In this document: in pieces, positions 4,467-6,854 of the stretch
Layout of the letters: every line of letters starts with the position of its first letter
Numbering within the stretch: position 1 is the first letter of the stretch
Source of the DNA: Spirochaetia bacterium
GTDB lineage: Bacteria; Spirochaetota; Spirochaetia; Treponematales; Breznakiellaceae
DNA: 6,854 bases
Direction of reading: 5' to 3'
Assembly: GCA_025997655.1 (NCBI GenBank)
Contig: BNUW01000131.1
Span: 1 to 6,854 of the forward strand
The notes under the pieces: model-generated
The model's database searches: none
What the model was told of the DNA's origin: nothing
Seen by the model: the letters and a program-made list of their open reading frames with translations, nothing else
Translations under genes and position numbers: made by a program

Positions 4467-6734
4467 ATGCCGCAGACAACGGGGAAATGGGATGTCCGGA
4501 ATTACCTGGTGGTACTGTTCTGTCTGCTGGGGGCTCTGTTCTGTATCCGGCTGTTCTGGATTGACCTGAACCAGACCTTTAACCGCTTTTCCCGGTCCAC
4601 CGAACGGACCGGTACTGGGGCCTTGGGGACCGTCGTGTGGAAGAACGGGATTGTCCAGCGGCGCTTTAGCGACCGGGTGCTCTGGGAACGGCTGCAGGAG
4701 GTCTCCCCGGTGTATGAAGGGGATTATATCCGTACGGGGGAGAAGTCCGAGGCCACCATCCAATTTACCGGGGGGCTGAACATAAACCTGGAAGAGAACG
4801 GCCTGGTCCAAATCTTCTCCAGCGATACGGTCCCCCGGATTGCCTTTACCCAGGGGGCGATGAGTGTGAATGCGGTGACCTCAAGCGGCGCGGCTTCCGG
4901 TGAGGCGGCTTCCCTGATACTGGAAACTGCGGATGGCGGTAAGGTCAATATTACCCAGGGGGCGGTGCTGGATGTCCGGATCATGGCGGAGGAGCAGGTG
5001 GACCTGCGGATCACCGAGGGCCGGGCGGACTTTGAGCAGAACGGCGCCCTCCAATCCCTGAGCGGGGGGGATGTTCTGAGTATGGACAACCTGGGTACAA
5101 TCCTGGCGGAGGCCCGGACGGTGATGATTACGCCCCGGCCCGCCGCCCGGCTGCTCAGCGGCGGCGGGGCAACGCCGGTGGACTTTTCCTGGAAGGGGGT
5201 CAACTATACCGGGGATGACCGTACCCGGCTGGAGCTTGCGGAGGACCGGGGCTTTACCCGGAATGTCCGCCGGGTAACCGGTGAGGCGGCGGGGGAAGCC
5301 CGCCTGAACCTGCTCCCCGGCATCTGGTTTTGGCGGGCCTACCCGGTACGCGCCGGGGCGGATGCAGGTACGGCGGCGGCAATTGCCGCCGCCGCCGCCG
5401 GCCGGCTCACGGTGAGCGTGGTTCCGGCGCCCCGGACCCTGACCCCAAAGGAGGGGGAGGCCTACCATTACCGGAGCAGCCTGCCCGAGGTCCGTTTTCA
5501 GTGGACCTCCGCCCCGGAGATTGAGTACTATCTGTTGGAAGCGGCGGATAACCCCGGCTTTCAGAACCCCGCCCTGCAAACAACGGTGTGGGGCAGCGCC
5601 GGGGAAACCGGTTCCTTCACCAGTTCGACCCTGGGGCCGGGGCGCTGGTACTGGCGGGTACAACCCATCCTGAACGATGCCTACCAGGGTTCCATTGCCC
5701 CGTCAAACGCGGCCTCCTTCACCATCACCGAACGCGCTGCCCCGACGGCCCCCATCCTGCTGAGCCCCCGTGCGGAAGCACTGATTTCCCTTGCCGAAAA
5801 CCGTCAGGACATCTATTTTTCCTGGCAAAATGAGCCCGAGGCGGCTTCATACACCTTCCTGGTTTCCCGGTCCCCGGACTTAGCGGCGCCCCTGCTTACC
5901 CGGCAGGTGACCACAAATTACTATGTCTACAACCCGGCGGAGAACATACTGGAGAAAGAACGCTACTATTGGGGGGTGTATCAGACCGGTACGGACGGCG
6001 TCCTGTCGCCGGTTTCGCCCTCCCGGCCGTTTATCACCGCCGCGGAGGAGGTACATCCGGTACGCCTGGCCTATCCCCCGCCGGGCGCCGAATATCCGGG
6101 GCTCCGGGCTTTGCAGAAACCGGATCAGGTCCGGTGGTCCAGCCGGGACCCGGCGGTCCATGTCCGGTTTATCCTTTCCCGGAATCCCGACCCCCTGACA
6201 GGGGAAGCCCTGATGAACCTGGCGGACCCGCCGTCCTCAATTCCCCTTATCCCGCTGTCCGAAGGGGTGTATTACTGGACCATCCGGGCGGAAACCCGGG
6301 ACGGGGTGAACATCAGCGCCCCGGTCCCGGCATCCTTCCGGGTATTGCCTATCCTCCTGCTCAAAGCGCCCGATGGACGGCTGCCGGAAAACGGGTATCG
6401 TTTCGGCCCGGAACAGCTCAGGCGGTCCTCATCCATTACCTTTCGCTGGGACGCCGTACCGGGGGCGAATGCCTATAACCTGGCCCTCTACCGGGAAGGG
6501 AACGGCAGGCGGCAGCTTATCCGGCGCTGGGAAAACTCAGGCAGGACCTCCCAAACCCTGGAGGTGAGCCTTCTGGGGAGGACCGGCAGCTTTGTCTGGC
6601 AGGTGGAAGCCCTTTCCCGGACAGCGGGGGCCATTGAACAGCGGGGCGCCGTCGGTGAAAACCGTTTTACCGTGGACCTTCCCGCGATTCCGCATTATAC
6701 CGCCAGTGATCCGGACATAGTCTATGACCTCTAG
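4467..6734 (+). CDS. Membrane-anchored FecR-domain protein with five fibronectin-III-like repeats
   Basis: The 755-residue protein has one N-terminal membrane segment (~13-31) and a long, probably periplasmic remainder. Residues ~50-208 form a FecR domain: GTVVWKNG, VYEGDYIRTGEKSEATIQF, LNINLEENGLVQI and LRITEGRADFEQNG. Residues ~220-737 form five beta-sandwich repeats, each opening with a hydrophobic-W strand (VDFSW, VRFQW, IYFSW, VRWSS, ITFRW) and closing on an aromatic-Trp strand (WFWRA 287, WYWRV 394, YYWGV 500, YYWTI 602, FVWQV 709). An alanine-rich insert (302-311) in the first repeat lies over a DNA palindrome. The ATG is three bases after the cyclase stop, with AGGA overlapping that stop, so translation is probably coupled. 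FecR domains without a FecI sigma factor often serve as envelope scaffolds; here one may link the envelope to the cyclase. That role is inferred from gene order. An 11-base overlap joins it to the next gene. Confidence 0.88.
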   Translation: MPQTTGKWDVRNYLVVLFCLLGALFCIRLFWIDLNQTFNRFSRSTERTGTGALGTVVWKNGIVQRRFSDRVLWERLQEVSPVYEGDYIRTGEKSEATIQFTGGLNINLEENGLVQIFSSDTVPRIAFTQGAMSVNAVTSSGAASGEAASLILETADGGKVNITQGAVLDVRIMAEEQVDLRITEGRADFEQNGALQSLSGGDVLSMDNLGTILAEARTVMITPRPAARLLSGGGATPVDFSWKGVNYTGDDRTRLELAEDRGFTRNVRRVTGEAAGEARLNLLPGIWFWRAYPVRAGADAGTAAAIAAAAAGRLTVSVVPAPRTLTPKEGEAYHYRSSLPEVRFQWTSAPEIEYYLLEAADNPGFQNPALQTTVWGSAGETGSFTSSTLGPGRWYWRVQPILNDAYQGSIAPSNAASFTITERAAPTAPILLSPRAEALISLAENRQDIYFSWQNEPEAASYTFLVSRSPDLAAPLLTRQVTTNYYVYNPAENILEKERYYWGVYQTGTDGVLSPVSPSRPFITAAEEVHPVRLAYPPPGAEYPGLRALQKPDQVRWSSRDPAVHVRFILSRNPDPLTGEALMNLADPPSSIPLIPLSEGVYYWTIRAETRDGVNISAPVPASFRVLPILLLKAPDGRLPENGYRFGPEQLRRSSSITFRWDAVPGANAYNLALYREGNGRRQLIRRWENSGRTSQTLEVSLLGRTGSFVWQVEALSRTAGAIEQRGAVGENRFTVDLPAIPHYTASDPDIVYDL
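5371..5394. repeat. Perfect 24-bp palindrome of GGC/GCC triplets inside the FecR-protein gene
   Basis: The arm 5371-5382 (three CGG-type triplets then CAA) is the exact reverse complement of 5383-5394, with the centre at AATT. GCC triplets continue on the right to about 5400. The stretch encodes the alanine-rich part of the first fibronectin-like repeat (residues ~302-311). It could form a cruciform or expand by slippage. A regulatory role inside a coding region is unlikely. Confidence 0.9.
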
Positions 6735-6854
6735 GCCGGCGCACCTATTATTATATGTTGTCCTATTCTCCGGAGTGCTTCTGTACGCTGATGAAAGCCG
6801 CCCCCGGGTTATCCAGCACCTTTCCTGGCCTTCCAGTGTATTAGTATCCCGCTA
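6724..6854 (+). CDS. 5' end of a gene for an exported protein (truncated by the window)
   Basis: An ATG at 6724, inside the last codons of the FecR-protein gene (11-base overlap, different frame), opens a frame that stays open to the window end: 43 complete codons. The product begins MTSRPAHLLLYVVLFSGVLL, then YADESRPRVIQHLSWPSS. A short polar N-terminus, a hydrophobic core (~8-20) and a small-residue site after LLYA make a convincing signal peptide, with cleavage probably at A22-D23. There is no Cys at that point, so it is not a lipoprotein. The mature start (VIQHLSWPSS) resembles the hydrophobic-Trp opening strand of the fibronectin-like repeats in the preceding protein, hinting at a related beta-sandwich; that is weak evidence. 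The overlap implies co-transcription and coupled translation with the cyclase and FecR genes. Confidence 0.72.
   Translation, partial: MTSRPAHLLLYVVLFSGVLLYADESRPRVIQHLSWPSSVLVSR

Noticed and set aside
3705..4811. Minus-strand open frame of 368 codons across the end of the cyclase and the start of the FecR-protein gene
   Set aside because: It crosses the junction of two well-supported + strand genes and has His/Pro/Gly-rich, domain-free composition typical of antisense frames in GC-rich DNA.

Overview
The window reads almost entirely on the + strand and looks like chromosomal DNA of a host- or gut-associated spirochaete, most likely Treponema or a close relative. This rests on family recognition: a surface protein ending in a treponemal-type DUF6273/C-type-lectin-like domain, and a class III cyclase followed directly by a large FecR-domain protein with fibronectin-like repeats. 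No rRNA, tRNA, CRISPR array or complete mobile element is visible.

Left part (1-1705): the 3' end of a large exported repeat protein. It carries two nearly identical Ig-like repeats with a period of 303 bp, a different Ig-like module, and a C-terminal domain of the DUF6273/formylglycine-generating-enzyme-like lectin type. The last ~40 codons look like the variable region of a diversity-generating retroelement (DGR) target. A strong hairpin with a GAAA loop and a T-run follows the stop codon. No reverse transcriptase or template repeat is present in the window.

Middle part (1706-2609): a decayed accessory stretch. A 72-residue antitoxin-like gene is intact and its stop overlaps the start of a MazF/PemK-type toxin gene. 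The toxin is clearly dead: stop at codon 3, an apparent internal deletion and loss of the C-terminal part. An inverted repeat over the promoter region of the antitoxin may be its operator. About 190 bases without a recognisable gene follow, then a small gene for a single-pass membrane protein of unknown function.

Right part (2557-6854): an operon with a good sigma-70-like promoter. It encodes a membrane-anchored class III adenylate cyclase (periplasmic Cache-like sensor, HAMP, catalytic domain with all key residues), then, 3 bases later, a membrane-anchored FecR-domain protein with five fibronectin-III-like repeats, then an overlapping gene for an exported protein that runs off the window. 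The layout suggests an envelope-linked cAMP signalling unit: the cyclase senses something outside the inner membrane, and its two partners are mostly periplasmic beta-rich proteins.

The best candidates for unusual biology are the DGR-like variable tail with its downstream hairpin, the orphan antitoxin beside a toxin corpse, and the cyclase-FecR-exported protein operon. No complete new system can be claimed from this window.
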